Shown piece by piece: positions 1 through 6,912 of a stretch of 8,220 nt of DNA. The stretch comes from Burkholderiaceae bacterium. Its GTDB lineage: Bacteria; Pseudomonadota; Gammaproteobacteria; Burkholderiales; Burkholderiaceae. The position numbers were made by a program, and so were the translations under genes. Position 1 is the stretch's first letter; each line of letters starts with the position of its first letter. Below the pieces are notes generated by a model that was not told the DNA's origin, ran no database searches, and saw only the letters and a list, made by a program, of their open reading frames with translations. The stretch is from the NCBI GenBank assembly GCA_947372155.1, contig CANBSM010000049.1, forward strand, positions 1 through 8,220. The letters are read 5' to 3'.

Positions 1-1895
1 CTAACGGGCACGGTATATACGCGGCCGTCACTTCCGAAGCCCTGAATAACATCAACTGTCCTCACTTCAAAAGTGGCATATAACGCATCGCCTGCTTTGA
101 AGCCAAATTGAGTTGCATCATGCTCATGACCTTGACGAACACGTACCCAACCTTTTTGAGAAACAATCACTGTTACCGGTTCATCAATCACTTTGGTTTC
201 TGCTATGGCGCGTTTATCTTCCTGAATAAGGGTGCGACGATCATCACCAAAATCCTTCATGTCGGATTCGATTTCTTTGATGATGCGCTTACGTAAGACA
301 GCATCGCTTTGCAATAAACCCTCTAGATCATCACGTTCAGACTTAAGCCCCTTGAGCTCTTGCTCAATCTTGATACCTTCTAAGCGAGCCAACTGGCGTA
401 AACGAATATCCAGAATATCTTCGGCCTGGCGGTCGCTCAGCTTGAACTCTTTGATCAAATCGGCTTTAGGTTCATCGCTATTGCGAATGATCTTGATGAC
501 CTTATCAATATTGAGAAGAACGGTTAAGCGCCCTTCCAAAATATGCATACGGTCTTTTACTTTGCCCAGACGATGCTGCGTTCTGCGGGTAACAGTAGCA
601 ACTCTAAATGCAACCCACTCAGACAGAATTTCCTTCAAGCCTTTTTGACGTGGGCGACCATCATTGCCAATCATCACCAGATTCATTGGTGCATTCGACT
701 CCAATGAGGTATGAGCCAGCAATAAATTAACAAACTCATTGACATCAATATTCTTGCTCTTCGGCTCAAATACCAAACGTACTGCGGCATCCTTGCTGGA
801 TTCATCACGTACGCCATCGAGCACATTCAAGATGGTCGATTTAAGGTTGTTCTGCTCAGGCGTTAAAGTCTTTTTGCCAACCTTAACTTTCGGATTGGTA
901 ATCTCTTCAATTTCTTGCAGCACACGCTGTGAGGATGTAGCCGGAGGTAGTTCATTAACCACAATCTGCCATTGACCACGAGCGAGTTCTTCGACAGACC
1001 AACGCGCACGCACTTTGATACTGCCGCGCCCTGCTTCATAGATCTGCGCAATTTCTGCAGAAGAAGAAATAATTTGTCCGCCACCTGGATAGTCAGGACC
1101 AGGCATGATTTCCAATAGCTCTGAAGTACTCATCTTTGGAGACTTCATTAAAGCGACGGCCGCCGTAGCGACTTCACGCAAATTATGCGAAGGAATCTCG
1201 GTTGCCATACCCACTGCAATGCCGGATGCACCATTGAGCAATACAAATGGTAGGCGCGCTGGTAATAATTTTGGTTCTTGGAATGATCCGTCGTAGTTCG
1301 GGGCAAAATCGACAGTACCTTCATCGATTTCACTCAAAAGCAAGCCAGCGATCTTGGTAAGGCGAGCCTCGGTATAACGCATCGCCGCTGCGCCATCGCC
1401 ATCGCGTGAGCCGAAGTTACCTTGACCATCAATTAAAGGGTAGCGCAATGAGAAGCTTTGCGCCAAGCGAACTAAGGCATCGTAAGCAGATTGATCACCA
1501 TGTGGATGGAACTTACCCAGCACATCACCAACTACACGGGCACTCTTTACAGGCTTAGCATCAGCGCGCAAACCCATTTCACTCATGGAGAACAAAATGC
1601 GTCGCTGCACTGGTTTCTGACCATCAGAGACATCAGGAAGAGCACGTCCCTTCACTACGCTAATCGCATAATCTAAATACGCACGCTCTGCATATACGGC
1701 CAGAGTTAAGCTATCTTTGCCGTCTTCATTTAGATCAACGGTTTTGGGATCATGATTGCCTGATCCGCCACCAGAGGAGGCTGCAACTGAAGGTGCCTCA
1801 TTGACCTCAACTACTTCCATTTCATCAACGGGGCTAGCAAATAAATCCGCCTGATCGGCCGGAGTATTTTGTCCAGGAGTCTTTTTAATCGCCAT
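1..1895 (-). CDS. parC: DNA topoisomerase IV subunit A (ParC), 3' end outside window
   Basis: ParC is the DNA-cleaving subunit of topoisomerase IV, which decatenates daughter chromosomes with ParE. I translated the minus strand from the ATG at 1893-1895; the frame stays open to the left edge (about 631 codons, against roughly 750 in E. coli ParC). The breakage-reunion domain is clear: [25 protein letters not shown] and AAMRYTE, whose Tyr174 (nt 1374-1376) matches the catalytic Tyr120 of E. coli. [18 protein letters not shown] follows. A charged coiled-coil-like stretch lies near residues 495-535. The C-terminal beta-pinwheel begins near residue 570 ([13 protein letters not shown]) and is cut by the window. 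About 60 acidic, Gly/Ser-rich residues precede the conserved core, longer than in E. coli. The start overlaps the parE stop by one base (TAATG), so translational coupling is likely. GyrA is the main alternative, but the adjoining parE argues for ParC. Confidence 0.96.
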   Translation of the reverse strand, partial: MAIKKTPGQNTPADQADLFASPVDEMEVVEVNEAPSVAASSGGGSGNHDPKTVDLNEDGKDSLTLAVYAERAYLDYAISVVKGRALPDVSDGQKPVQRRILFSMSEMGLRADAKPVKSARVVGDVLGKFHPHGDQSAYDALVRLAQSFSLRYPLIDGQGNFGSRDGDGAAAMRYTEARLTKIAGLLLSEIDEGTVDFAPNYDGSFQEPKLLPARLPFVLLNGASGIAVGMATEIPSHNLREVATAAVALMKSPKMSTSELLEIMPGPDYPGGGQIISSSAEIAQIYEAGRGSIKVRARWSVEELARGQWQIVVNELPPATSSQRVLQEIEEITNPKVKVGKKTLTPEQNNLKSTILNVLDGVRDESSKDAAVRLVFEPKSKNIDVNEFVNLLLAHTSLESNAPMNLVMIGNDGRPRQKGLKEILSEWVAFRVATVTRRTQHRLGKVKDRMHILEGRLTVLLNIDKVIKIIRNSDEPKADLIKEFKLSDRQAEDILDIRLRQLARLEGIKIEQELKGLKSERDDLEGLLQSDAVLRKRIIKEIESDMKDFGDDRRTLIQEDKRAIAETKVIDEPVTVIVSQKGWVRVRQGHEHDATQFGFKAGDALYATFEVRTVDVIQGFGSDGRVYTVPV

Positions 1896-3883
1896 TAGAT
1901 ATCTGCCTCTACTTCGTTGCCGCGCTCTTCAAGCCAGTCACGGCGTGCACCAGACTCTGATTTACCCATCAACATATCCATTGTTTTAAATGTTTCGTCT
2001 TCAGTCCATGCGCCTAAGGTTACCGGCAGTAAGCGGCGGGTATCCGGATTTAAAGTGGTATCCCAAAGCTGTTCTGCACTCATTTCTCCCAAGCCCTTAA
2101 AGCGAGAGATCTGCCATGCAGTTTCTTTCACGCCATCTTTACGTAATTTATCTTCAATCGCTTGAAGCTCATTGGCATCCAAGGCATAAATCTTTTGCGC
2201 TGGCTTCTTGCCACGCGCTGGGGCATCCACTCTAAATAGTGGTGGCCTTGAAATATGTATATGCCCTAGCTCAATGAGTTTAGGGAAATGTTTATAGAAC
2301 AAGGTTAAGAGCAATACCTGAATATGCGCACCATCAACGTCCGCATCAGACAGAATGCAAACCTTGCCATAACGTAGATTGCTTAAATCAGGATTGTCAT
2401 TTGCTCCATGGGGATCAACACCAATCGCTACAGCAATGTCATGCACCTCATTATTGGCAAACAAGCGGTCACGCTCAGCTTCCCAGGTATTTAATACCTT
2501 GCCACGCAATGGCAAGATAGCCTGATATTCCTTATTGCGCCCCATCTTGGCTGAACCACCAGCAGAATCACCCTCAACTAGGAAGATTTCATTCATGCCG
2601 ATATCTTCGCTCTCGCAATCTGTAAGCTTGCCCGGGAGTACGGCTACGCCAGAGGATTTCTTCTTCTCGACCTTCTGACCTGCACGGGTTCTCGCTTGCG
2701 CCTGCTTGATTACCAAGTCAGCCAATTTGCGACCGTAGTCAACGTGCTGGTTGAGCCAAAGCTCTAAAGCTGACTTCACATAGCCAGACACTAAACGAAC
2801 GGCATCACGAGAATTGAGGCGCTCTTTAATCTGCCCTTGGAACTGAGGATCCAATACTTTGGCAGACAAAATGAATGAGGCTCTTGCAAAGACGTCTTCA
2901 GGCATTAACTTCACACCCTTCGGTTGCAATGCATGCATCTCAATAAAACCTTTTACAGCATTAAATAAGCCTTCGCGCAGACCGCTCTCGTGAGTACCGC
3001 CTGCAGGTGTAGGAATCAAGTTCACATAGCTCTCACGCACAGGAGCGCCATCTTCAGTCCAGCAAACCACCCAAGCTGCGCCCTCGCCTTCTGCAAAAGA
3101 ATCGTCCTCTCCAGTGCCTGTGGCGTATTGCTCGCCTTCAAATGGGGGAATGACTTCAGCACCATGACCTGCTTGTGCAATCGCTTCATTTAAATAGCCA
3201 CGCAAGCCTTGTGCATATTGCCAAGTCTGGGTATCGCCAGATTTTTCTTGAATCAGGGTTACCTTCACGCCAGGCAATAACACTGCCTTGGAACGCAATA
3301 GACGAATGAGTTCCGGCATCGGAATAACCGAGCTATCAAAATACTTACCGTCTGGCCAAGCGCGTACGCGCGTTCCGTGTGACTTATCCTCTTTTGTAGA
3401 GGAAATCGTTTTGAGCTTTTCAATCACCTTGCCATCGGCAAAGGTCAACGTTGACATTTGGCCATCACGCCAAACAGTCACTTCTAATCTTTTCGATAAA
3501 GCATTGGTTACGGAAACACCAACCCCGTGTAAGCCGCCTGAGAATGCATATGCACCACCAGTACCTTTTTCAAACTTACCGCCAGCATGAAGCTGGGTAA
3601 ACACTATCTCAACTACCGGCAATTTTTCGGTAGGATGCATGCCCACTGGAATACCGCGACCATCATCTTCTACGCTCACGCTGCCGTCGGTATGCATAGT
3701 GACGATGATTTGCTTGCCAAAACCACCTAAAGCCTCATCGGAAGCGTTATCAAGCACCTCTTGAATAATGTGGAGTGGATTGTCAGTGCGGGTGTACATT
3801 CCAGGCCGTTGACGGACTGGTTCAAGTCCTTTTAGGACCTGAATCGACGATTCGCTGTATTCGGAAGTTTTACGGGTAGCCAT
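1895..3883 (-). CDS. parE: DNA topoisomerase IV subunit B (ParE)
   Basis: ParE is the ATPase subunit of topoisomerase IV and drives strand passage by ParC. The protein has 662 residues. The GHKL ATPase comes first: Asn46 in [10 protein letters not shown] (Mg-ATP), EDDGRGIP at 72-79, and the lid glycines GGLHGVG at 116-122. The transducer carries Lys342 in AKVLDPQF and a QTK-type loop reading Gln351-Ile-Lys353, with Ile in place of the usual Thr. The TOPRIM metal site follows: Glu437 in [10 protein letters not shown] and Asp513/Asp515/Asp517 in [18 protein letters not shown] and RFKGLGEM are also present. Length and lack of the extra insert of about 170 residues common in proteobacterial GyrB favour ParE, as does parC directly downstream. 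An in-frame TGA lies six codons upstream, so this ATG is effectively fixed. No Shine-Dalgarno sequence precedes it. Confidence 0.97.
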   Translation of the reverse strand: MATRKTSEYSESSIQVLKGLEPVRQRPGMYTRTDNPLHIIQEVLDNASDEALGGFGKQIIVTMHTDGSVSVEDDGRGIPVGMHPTEKLPVVEIVFTQLHAGGKFEKGTGGAYAFSGGLHGVGVSVTNALSKRLEVTVWRDGQMSTLTFADGKVIEKLKTISSTKEDKSHGTRVRAWPDGKYFDSSVIPMPELIRLLRSKAVLLPGVKVTLIQEKSGDTQTWQYAQGLRGYLNEAIAQAGHGAEVIPPFEGEQYATGTGEDDSFAEGEGAAWVVCWTEDGAPVRESYVNLIPTPAGGTHESGLREGLFNAVKGFIEMHALQPKGVKLMPEDVFARASFILSAKVLDPQFQGQIKERLNSRDAVRLVSGYVKSALELWLNQHVDYGRKLADLVIKQAQARTRAGQKVEKKKSSGVAVLPGKLTDCESEDIGMNEIFLVEGDSAGGSAKMGRNKEYQAILPLRGKVLNTWEAERDRLFANNEVHDIAVAIGVDPHGANDNPDLSNLRYGKVCILSDADVDGAHIQVLLLTLFYKHFPKLIELGHIHISRPPLFRVDAPARGKKPAQKIYALDANELQAIEDKLRKDGVKETAWQISRFKGLGEMSAEQLWDTTLNPDTRRLLPVTLGAWTEDETFKTMDMLMGKSESGARRDWLEERGNEVEADI

Positions 3884-3891
3884 GCGCGCAA

Positions 3892-3897
3892 ATTGTA
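3892..3897 (-). promoter_or_regulatory. Possible -10 element of parE, very close to the start codon
   Basis: On the minus strand the hexamer reads TACAAT, five of six matches to TATAAT, and ends 8 bases before the parE ATG. Transcription would then begin about two bases before the ATG, giving a practically leaderless mRNA. This fits the absence of a Shine-Dalgarno sequence. No convincing -35 box lies 16-18 bases upstream, so the call is tentative. Confidence 0.3.
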
Positions 3898-3932
3898 GTC
3901 ATGTCTGAGATCCAGACCGAATTTTTCGGGTA

Positions 3933-3964
3933 ATCCCCTGTCATCCATGCCAAAATTAGGGGAT
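3933..3964 (+). repeat. Inverted repeat covering the CoA-transferase start
   Basis: ATCCCCT (3933-3939) and AGGGGAT (3958-3964) are perfect 7-bp inverted arms separated by 18 bases. The right arm contains the only Shine-Dalgarno-like sequence and the first two bases of the CoA-transferase ATG. In an mRNA that begins upstream, this helix could hide the start; in DNA it could be an operator. Two smaller palindromes lie to its left: GTCTG/CAGAC (3903-3917) and CCGAA/TTCGG (3917-3929). The role of each is inference. Confidence 0.4.
3948..3956 (+). promoter_or_regulatory. Possible extended -10 element for the CoA-transferase gene
   Basis: TGCCAAAAT fits an extended -10 pattern (TGN followed by a hexamer with four of six matches to TATAAT). 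The predicted transcription start falls on or next to the ATG at 3963, which would make the transcript leaderless. No -35 box is recognisable. The assignment is weak and rests on position. Confidence 0.25.
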
Positions 3965-5183
3965 GGGAGCCTTAAGTCATATTCGCGTTTTAGACCTTAG
4001 CCGTGTCTTGGCAGGTCCTTGGTGCGCTCAGAACCTAGCGGATTTGGGTGCAGATGTCATTAAAGTGGAAAGGCCTGGAGTTGGGGACGATACCCGCCAT
4101 TGGGGCCCTCCCTTCGCCAAAGATGCCAATGGCAAAGAAACCGAAGAATCTGCCTATTTTATTTGCATTAACCGCAATAAACGCTCCATTACAGTCGATA
4201 TTGCCAAACCTGAGGGTCAAGATCTCATCCGCAAGCTTGCTGCTCAGTCAGATGTCGTCATTGAAAATTACAAAGTAGGCGACCTGGCTAAATATGGCCT
4301 TGATTATGAAAGCCTTAGGAAGGTCAAAGCGGATTTGGTTTACTGCTCGATTACAGGTTTTGGTCAAACTGGGCCCTATGCTCATCGCCCTGGATATGAT
4401 TTCATTATTCAAGGTATGGGTGGTTTTATGAGCGTTACTGGTGAAGCACATGACTTTGAAGGCGCTAGCCCACAAAAATCTGGTGTTGCCATTGCCGATA
4501 TCTTTACTGGCATGTATGCCAGCACCGCCATTCTTGCCGCCATAGTTCATCGTGACCACACCGGTGAAGGTCAATACATTGATATGTCACTACTAGATAC
4601 ACAGGTGGCAGTGATGGCCAATGTATCTAGCGCCTACCTCACCTCGGGTGAAGTACCCAAACGCTGGGGAAATGCTTCACCGATCATCGTTCCTTATCAA
4701 ACCTTTCCAACATCTGATGGTTGGATGATTGTGGGCGCCGGCAATGATGGCCAATTTAGACATTTTGTGACTGCGGGTGGCGAAGCCCATTTAGCGGATA
4801 ACCCTCTGTACGTCTCTAACCCACTTCGCGTTGAACATCGTAAGCAACTCATTTTGCTTTTAGAGGAAATGACGCGTAAGAAGACCAAGGGTGAGTGGAT
4901 CGCGCTGCTTGAGAAAGCCAATGTTCCTTGTGGGCCCATCAATAACTTCAAAGAAGTCTTTGAAAATGAACAAGTCATTCATCGCGGCGTGCAGATTGAT
5001 GTTCCTCATCCCACTGCCGGCAATATGAAACTAGTTGCTAGCCCCATGCGCCTCTCCAAAACACCTACTGAAGTGCGAATGGCGCCACCTACGCTGGGTC
5101 AACATACACAAGAGATCTTGCATGAACGCCTCAAGCTCGATGATCAAGCAATTGAAGGCTTACGCACCAAGGGAATCATCTAA
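3963..5183 (+). CDS. Class III CoA-transferase (CaiB/BaiF/formyl-CoA transferase family)
   Basis: Family III enzymes move CoA between a CoA thioester and a free carboxylate through an aspartyl-CoA anhydride, acting as interlocked cytoplasmic dimers. The 406 residues match the usual length (E. coli formyl-CoA transferase, about 416). The N-terminus is typical (GALSHIRVLDLSRVLAGPW, GADVIKVERP at 29-38), followed by INRNKRSITVDI near 69-80, YCSITGFGQTGPY at 127-139 and GYDFIIQGMGG at 144-154. Asp179 in VAIADIFTGMY is the expected nucleophile. The start is fixed by an in-frame TAG at 3957-3959. The AGGGG at 3958-3962 touches the ATG and so cannot work as an ordinary Shine-Dalgarno site. A transporter gene begins five bases after the stop, which suggests co-transcription. 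The substrate cannot be read from sequence; a dicarboxylate such as glutarate or hydroxymethylglutarate with succinyl-CoA is possible. Confidence 0.9.
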   Translation: MGALSHIRVLDLSRVLAGPWCAQNLADLGADVIKVERPGVGDDTRHWGPPFAKDANGKETEESAYFICINRNKRSITVDIAKPEGQDLIRKLAAQSDVVIENYKVGDLAKYGLDYESLRKVKADLVYCSITGFGQTGPYAHRPGYDFIIQGMGGFMSVTGEAHDFEGASPQKSGVAIADIFTGMYASTAILAAIVHRDHTGEGQYIDMSLLDTQVAVMANVSSAYLTSGEVPKRWGNASPIIVPYQTFPTSDGWMIVGAGNDGQFRHFVTAGGEAHLADNPLYVSNPLRVEHRKQLILLLEEMTRKKTKGEWIALLEKANVPCGPINNFKEVFENEQVIHRGVQIDVPHPTAGNMKLVASPMRLSKTPTEVRMAPPTLGQHTQEILHERLKLDDQAIEGLRTKGII

Positions 5184-5188
5184 ATTCC

Positions 5189-6421
5189 ATGACAGCACAG
5201 ACATCCAAATCAGGGCTTTCGATGAAGGAAGTCCTCATCTATGGTGGACTCATGGTTACCCTCTCAATGGGTATTCGTCATGGCTTTGGCCTCTTTAACT
5301 TACCCATTACTTCGGCCAATGGCTGGGGTCGCGAAACGTTTGCCCTAACTATTGCTTTGCAAAATCTGATTTGGGGTGCAGTGCAACCGGTCACTGGCGC
5401 CTTGGCAGATCGTTATGGCGCATTCAAGATCATGGTTGCCGGTGGGATTTTGTACGCCCTAGGTTTAGCAGGCATGGCTATCTCTACTGATGTGATGAAT
5501 TTCACCTTGGCGGGCGGTCTACTAATTGGCTTGGCACAAACCGCTACGACTTACAGCGTGGTCTACGGAATATTGGGTCGCAATGTGTCTGCAGAAAAAC
5601 GGGTTTGGGCAATGGGCATTACTGCAGCCGCTGGTTCGTTTGGTCAATTCCTCATGATTCCTGCTGAGCAAGGTTTGCTCAGCATGTTTGGTACACAAGA
5701 TGCACTTCTGATGTTGGCGTTGATGGCAAGCTTGATGATCCCAACAGCATTTATGTTGCGCGAAAAGAATTTCACTCACATCCATAATCTGGGCGATCAA
5801 ACGATCAAGCAGGCATTAAAAGAAGCGATGGGTAATCCAAGCTTTCGTTATCTGACCTTAGGTTATTTTGTTTGTGGCTTTCAGGTGGTGTTTATTGCCG
5901 TTCATTTGGCGCCTTACCTCAAAGATCTTTCCTCCAACTATCCTGCGGTTGGCGCTCCAGTAGTTGCTACCACCGCCCTAGCCTTAATCGGCCTGTTTAA
6001 TATCTTCGGTACCTATAGCTCCGGCATCCTCGGCCAGCGCTTCCCTAAACGCTATTTACTATCTGCCATCTATCTTGGTCGCTCCATAGCCATTACAGCA
6101 TTCTTGTTGTTGCCACCAACTCCGATGAGTACTTACATCTTCGCTGCCATCATGGGCTTCTTATGGCTCTCAACTATTCCACTGACTAATGGCATCGTTG
6201 CGCAAATCTTTGGTGTGAAGTACTTAACAATGCTTTCTGGCCTCATCTTTTTTTCGCATCAACTGGGTAGTTTTTGTGGAGCCTTTTTAGGCGGCTATTT
6301 GTTTGACCAAACTGGCTCTTATTTAATTGTTTGGGAAATTGCGATTGGATTGGGCGTCTTTGCTTTTTTAGTTAACCTGCCCGTAAAGGAACGAGCAATT
6401 CATAGAGTAGCCAATGCTTAA
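5189..6421 (+). CDS. MFS transporter, probable carboxylate carrier
   Basis: This is an inner-membrane major facilitator of 410 residues, the usual length for a 12-helix carrier. Hydrophobic segments recur throughout, for example near 15-37, 52-70, 80-98, 105-127, 140-160, 170-190, 222-242, 258-275, 313-332 and 378-396. GALADRYGAFK at 70-80 is the motif A loop between helices 2 and 3. A hydrophilic loop at about 192-218 separates the two halves. The GIRHGFGLFNLPI opening resembles monocarboxylate or oxalate/formate-type carriers, so with the adjacent CoA-transferase a carboxylate substrate is a reasonable inference. The start is uncertain. The ATG at 5189 sits five bases after the upstream stop but has no well-spaced Shine-Dalgarno sequence. 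The in-frame ATG at 5222 (Met12) has AGGG six bases before it and would give 399 residues. Confidence 0.88.
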   Translation: MTAQTSKSGLSMKEVLIYGGLMVTLSMGIRHGFGLFNLPITSANGWGRETFALTIALQNLIWGAVQPVTGALADRYGAFKIMVAGGILYALGLAGMAISTDVMNFTLAGGLLIGLAQTATTYSVVYGILGRNVSAEKRVWAMGITAAAGSFGQFLMIPAEQGLLSMFGTQDALLMLALMASLMIPTAFMLREKNFTHIHNLGDQTIKQALKEAMGNPSFRYLTLGYFVCGFQVVFIAVHLAPYLKDLSSNYPAVGAPVVATTALALIGLFNIFGTYSSGILGQRFPKRYLLSAIYLGRSIAITAFLLLPPTPMSTYIFAAIMGFLWLSTIPLTNGIVAQIFGVKYLTMLSGLIFFSHQLGSFCGAFLGGYLFDQTGSYLIVWEIAIGLGVFAFLVNLPVKERAIHRVANA

Positions 6422-6557
6422 GAAAAAACCAGGCATTGGGAAGATCATTTTTTATGGGTTTGCTTTATTTGTTTTGTTGTTTGTTTTCTCGATGTACTTC
6501 GCACCCGATATGATGGTGGCAGTAACAAATCAAGTATGGGCACTGTGTGGTTGGTAG
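6414..6557 (+). CDS. Small single-span membrane protein, 47 residues
   Basis: The ATG lies inside the end of the transporter gene, an 8-bp overlap (ATGCTTAA) typical of translational coupling. The frame runs to TAG at 6555-6557. The peptide starts MLKKKPGIGK, followed by one hydrophobic segment (about residues 11-30, IIFYGFALFV then LLFVFSMYFA) and a short tail ending VWALCGW. Lysines before the helix predict a cytoplasmic N-terminus and a periplasmic tail. A weak GAG about six bases upstream could be the ribosome site. I do not recognise a family. The architecture and overlap suggest a small partner of the transporter, but function is unknown. It could be a chance frame, although the clean helix with a basic flank makes that less likely. 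Confidence 0.6.
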   Translation: MLKKKPGIGKIIFYGFALFVLLFVFSMYFAPDMMVAVTNQVWALCGW

Positions 6558-6566
6558 TTCGTGGCC

Positions 6567-6608
6567 GGTATTTCATTAGAATTGCCTTAGCACACTTTTT
6601 ATTTTTTT
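6567..6608 (+). terminator. Possible weak terminator after the transporter cluster
   Basis: GGTA/TGCC and TTC/GAA can pair across 6567-6586 around an ATTA loop, with one T-T mismatch. Nine bases later comes a T-rich run (TTTTTATTTTTTT, 6596-6608) that reaches nearly to the tRNA. The gap between stem and T-run is longer than in a good intrinsic terminator. The T-run may instead belong to the tRNA promoter region, where I see no convincing -35/-10 pair. Confidence 0.25.
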
Positions 6609-6613
6609 AGCCT

Positions 6614-6688
6614 CTCGCCGTAGCACAATGGATAGTGCACATGCCTCCTAAGCGTGGGATACAGGTTCGATTCCTGTCGGCGGGACCA
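6614..6688 (+). tRNA. tRNA-Arg, anticodon CCU
   Basis: The sequence folds as a full cloverleaf of 75 bases with encoded CCA. The acceptor stem is CTCGCCG (6614-6620) with CGGCGGG (6678-6684), seven pairs including one T-G wobble. The D stem is GCAC/GTGC with loop AATGGATA. The anticodon stem is CATGC/GCGTG with loop CTCCTAA, giving anticodon CCT at 6647-6649. A four-base variable region follows, then the T arm ACAGG-TTCGATT-CCTGT. The discriminator is A6685, then CCA 6686-6688. It decodes the AGG arginine codon. It stands alone between two protein genes. Confidence 0.95.
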
Positions 6689-6702
6689 AAAATTCTCCAT
6701 AC

Positions 6703-6725
6703 TTATCCACAGGCCTTGTGGATAA
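6703..6725. repeat. Inverted pair of perfect DnaA boxes
   Basis: TTATCCACA at 6703-6711 and TGTGGATAA at 6717-6725 are both exact matches to the high-affinity DnaA box (TTATNCACA), in opposite orientation with a five-base spacer (GGCCT). A poor third match, TAAGTCACA with two mismatches, lies at 6743-6751. The same bases can form a 9-bp hairpin 15 bases after the tRNA CCA, so a 3' processing or terminator signal is an alternative, although no T-run follows. DnaA binding is inferred from the consensus only. Confidence 0.6.
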
Positions 6726-6912
6726 ATCCCCAAAAGTTTTCGTAAGTCACAGATTTGTATAGGATGACCTAGCTTGCCTAATTTGTGTGCAGGATATCTT
6801 TTCCTATTTTGTATGTTTGCTTATAAATAATTAATCTAGTTCCTATAAGATTTTGTGTTAGACAAATTCATTAGTAAGGGCATGAAACGGGAAGTTCCCT
6901 TACACTAAGGCC
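6726..6912 (+). promoter_or_regulatory. AT-rich upstream region of the Nudix gene with an inverted repeat
   Basis: No gene is visible here. The stretch is AT-rich, especially 6821-6835, and holds two -10-like hexamers, TATAAA (6822-6827) and TATAAG (6844-6849), neither with a good -35 box at normal spacing. Just before the Nudix gene, GTAAGGG (6874-6880) and CCCTTAC (6897-6903) form a perfect 7-bp inverted repeat with a 16-base loop. An eight-codon frame (MKREVPLH, 6882-6908) lies in the loop and right arm and ends four bases before the Nudix ATG. The Nudix Shine-Dalgarno candidate AAGG (6907-6910) is only two bases from the ATG, closer than normal. Confidence 0.4.

Noticed and set aside
232..648. 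138-codon plus-strand open frame
   Set aside because: It is antisense to parC, whose catalytic motifs are continuous on the minus strand. The translation is Ser/Arg-rich low-complexity sequence without a recognisable domain, typical of a shadow frame.
1895..3883. Reading the large minus-strand gene as gyrB near an origin of replication
   Set aside because: At 662 residues it lacks the insert usual in proteobacterial GyrB, and it is followed by a ParC-type subunit. No dnaA or dnaN is present.
4248..4574. 108-codon minus-strand open frame
   Set aside because: It lies wholly inside the CoA-transferase gene, over conserved family motifs including the Asp179 region, and shows no domain of its own.
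6703..6835. A chromosomal origin (DnaA boxes followed by AT-rich DNA)
   Set aside because: Only two good boxes and one poor match are visible, and no origin-linked gene is nearby. The pair is reported as an isolated site instead.
6614..6912. Integrated element using tRNA-Arg as attachment site
   Set aside because: No integrase, no repeated tRNA 3' end and no change in base composition are seen within the window on the downstream side.
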